Of a stretch of DNA of 64,000 nt, positions 62,977 through 64,000 are shown piece by piece. The position numbers and the translations under genes were made by a program. Source of the stretch: an uncultured Lachnospiraceae bacterium (GTDB lineage: Bacteria; Bacillota; Clostridia; Lachnospirales; Lachnospiraceae); contig CANREH010000004.1 of the NCBI GenBank assembly GCA_947629585.1, positions 1 to 64,000 of the forward strand, read 5' to 3'. Numbering within the stretch: position 1 is the first letter of the stretch; every line of letters begins with the position of its first letter. The notes below the pieces were generated by a model. It was not told the origin of the DNA. It did not search any database and saw nothing but the letters and a program-made list of their open reading frames with translations.

Positions 62977-63017
62977 AAGTCTTCCCTGCATTCCCTGAAA
63001 GACTGCAGGGAAGACTT
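62977..63017. terminator. Perfect 14-bp hairpin after the ABC transporter gene
   Basis: AAGTCTTCCCTGCA (62977-62990) is the exact inverse of TGCAGGGAAGACTT (63004-63017), with a 13-base loop. No U run follows on either strand, but its place after the ABC gene suggests termination or mRNA stabilisation. Confidence 0.45.
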
Positions 63018-63063
63018 CCTGGCTCAGGAATTTCTCCCTGCAAGTCCGGGGCAAAACCTCCTT

Positions 63064-64000
63064 TTAATCCGCTCCATGCCCCGCCAGTTTTGCATACAAA
63101 CCATTTCTTGCCATCAATTCCTCATGGCTTCCATCTTCCTGAACGGCTTTTTTATCAATATACAAAATTCTGTCGGCATTCCGGATCGTTGATAACCTGT
63201 GTGCGATAACGAAGCTGGTCCTTCCCTTTAACAGGGTGGTAAACACCGCCTGCACCGCTTTTTCCGTCTGGGTGTCGATATTGCTGGTCGCCTCGTCTAA
63301 AATAATAATTTTCGGATCTGCCAAAAGAAGCCTCGCGAAAGAAAGCAGTTGTTTTTCCCCGCCGGAAAGTTCGCTCCCATTGCCGGAAAGCATGGTTTCA
63401 TAGCCTTTTTCTTTTTTCATAATAAACTCATGGGCATAAGCCTGTTTTGCCGCCTCTATGCACTCTTCATCACTGGCATCCGGTTTGGAAAAACGGATAT
63501 TGTCCAGAATCGTCCCATGAAACAGAAACGTATCCTGCATCATCACGCCGATATTTTTACGCAATGACGCCAGCGTCATGTCCCGGATATCCTTTCCGTC
63601 AATTTTAACGCTCCCGTGTTCCACATCATAAAAACGGCTAAGAAGGCTGACAATCGTTGTCTTCCCGGCACCGGTAGGCCCTACCAGCGCAATCATCTGC
63701 CCCGCTTTGATATGTAAATCAATATTTTCCAATACCTTCACGCCTTTGACATAGGAAAAATCCACCTGCTCAAAATCCACATTTCCTTTTACAGAATCCA
63801 CTTCCTTTGCAGTTTCCCGATCGGTAATCCTGGAAGGCGTATCCAATACTTCAAAAATCCGCTCAATATTGGAGGTAATATTAGTAATCGCCTGCAGCCT
63901 CTGGCAGACGCTGAAAGCGGCACTCGAAAACCTCTGCATATATGTTGTCACTGTCACGACCGCACCGAGCGTCAGGGGACTTTCCCATTGATGTGTAATC
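63064..64000 (-). CDS. ABC exporter, ATP-binding half, partial
   Basis: Open from the window edge to the stop at 63064; about 312 residues are visible. The end of the membrane domain (SPLTLGAVVTVTTYMQRF) is followed by the ATPase: Walker A VGPTGAGKTTIVSLL, Q-loop GVMMQDTFLF, signature LSGGEKQLLSFARLL, Walker B IIILDEATSNID and H-loop VIAHRLSTI. It resembles the half-transporters of the MsbA/LmrA or YheI/YheH type, where two such genes lie in tandem. The N-terminus and the partner gene are outside the window. Substrate unknown. Confidence 0.93.
   Translation of the reverse strand, partial: ITHQWESPLTLGAVVTVTTYMQRFSSAAFSVCQRLQAITNITSNIERIFEVLDTPSRITDRETAKEVDSVKGNVDFEQVDFSYVKGVKVLENIDLHIKAGQMIALVGPTGAGKTTIVSLLSRFYDVEHGSVKIDGKDIRDMTLASLRKNIGVMMQDTFLFHGTILDNIRFSKPDASDEECIEAAKQAYAHEFIMKKEKGYETMLSGNGSELSGGEKQLLSFARLLLADPKIIILDEATSNIDTQTEKAVQAVFTTLLKGRTSFVIAHRLSTIRNADRILYIDKKAVQEDGSHEELMARNGLYAKLAGHGAD

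Noticed and set aside
1..64000. CRISPR arrays, tRNA or rRNA genes, prophage and transposase genes
   Set aside because: I saw no regular spacer repeats, no tRNA-like cloverleaf with the GGTTCGAATCC-type arm, no rRNA stretch, and no transposase or integrase coding sequence.

Overview
The window looks like the chromosome of a spore-forming anaerobic Firmicute, most likely Lachnospiraceae (Clostridia). The evidence is a small acid-soluble spore protein, a SpoIIQ-like degenerate M23 protein, a tig-clpP-clpX cluster, an rpsF-ssb-rpsR operon, a lysine riboswitch in front of dapA-dapB, ATP-type PEP carboxykinase, DUF1002 and DUF951 proteins, Clostridia-type promoters and AGGAGG ribosome sites. Genus-level placement is not possible by eye. 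Most genes are on the minus strand.

Layout. 1-1.4 kb: start of a large secreted repeat protein, out of frame at a G9 tract, then a 171-bp inverted-repeat element. 1.4-7 kb: SdpI-like protein, clpX, clpP, tig, glmM, SASP. 7-12 kb (plus strand): Ser/Thr kinase with a MinD-like tail, a CpaE-like protein, a CpaB/SAF protein and a GH18 protein. 12-16.5 kb: DUF1002, tatD, rpsF-ssb-rpsR, a BspA-like repeat protein. 16.5-20.9 kb: gmd-fcl-manC-manA, a complete route from fructose-6-phosphate to GDP-L-fucose apart from the phosphomannomutase. 21-43 kb: a large surface-glycan locus read leftward from a promoter at 42992-43020. It holds a WecB/TagA/CpsF transferase, five further glycosyltransferases, Wzx flippase, Wzy polymerase, two LicD transferases, a three-gene phosphonate pathway (PEP mutase fused to two nucleotidyltransferase domains, phosphonopyruvate decarboxylase, phosphonoacetaldehyde reductase), an FkbH-ACP-VOC-MBOAT-SGNH acylation module, and an AraC regulator. 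43-59 kb: ordinary core genes (pckA, trmL, cheX, aminotransferase/Lrp pair, VanW protein, nth, dapB, dapA). 59-63 kb: a decayed restriction-modification locus and a two-gene ATPase/nuclease-like pair. 63-64 kb: an ABC exporter cut by the window edge.

The most interesting system is the glycan locus. I infer that it builds a polysaccharide carrying 2-hydroxyethylphosphonate, activated as a CMP ester and transferred by LicD proteins. It may also be O-acylated with a glyceryl-like group made by FkbH on a carrier protein and moved across the membrane by the MBOAT/SGNH pair. Four genes carry coding-strand runs of 8 or 9 G: the repeat surface protein, the AraC regulator, the MBOAT acyltransferase and a propeller-type glycan protein. 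In two of them (surface protein, MBOAT) the tract puts the gene out of frame here, and one fewer or two more G would restore it by reading frame arithmetic for the MBOAT (G7/G10), and G7 or G10 likewise for the surface protein. The other two are in frame. This is the pattern of slipped-strand phase variation, and would give a set of independently switching surface states.
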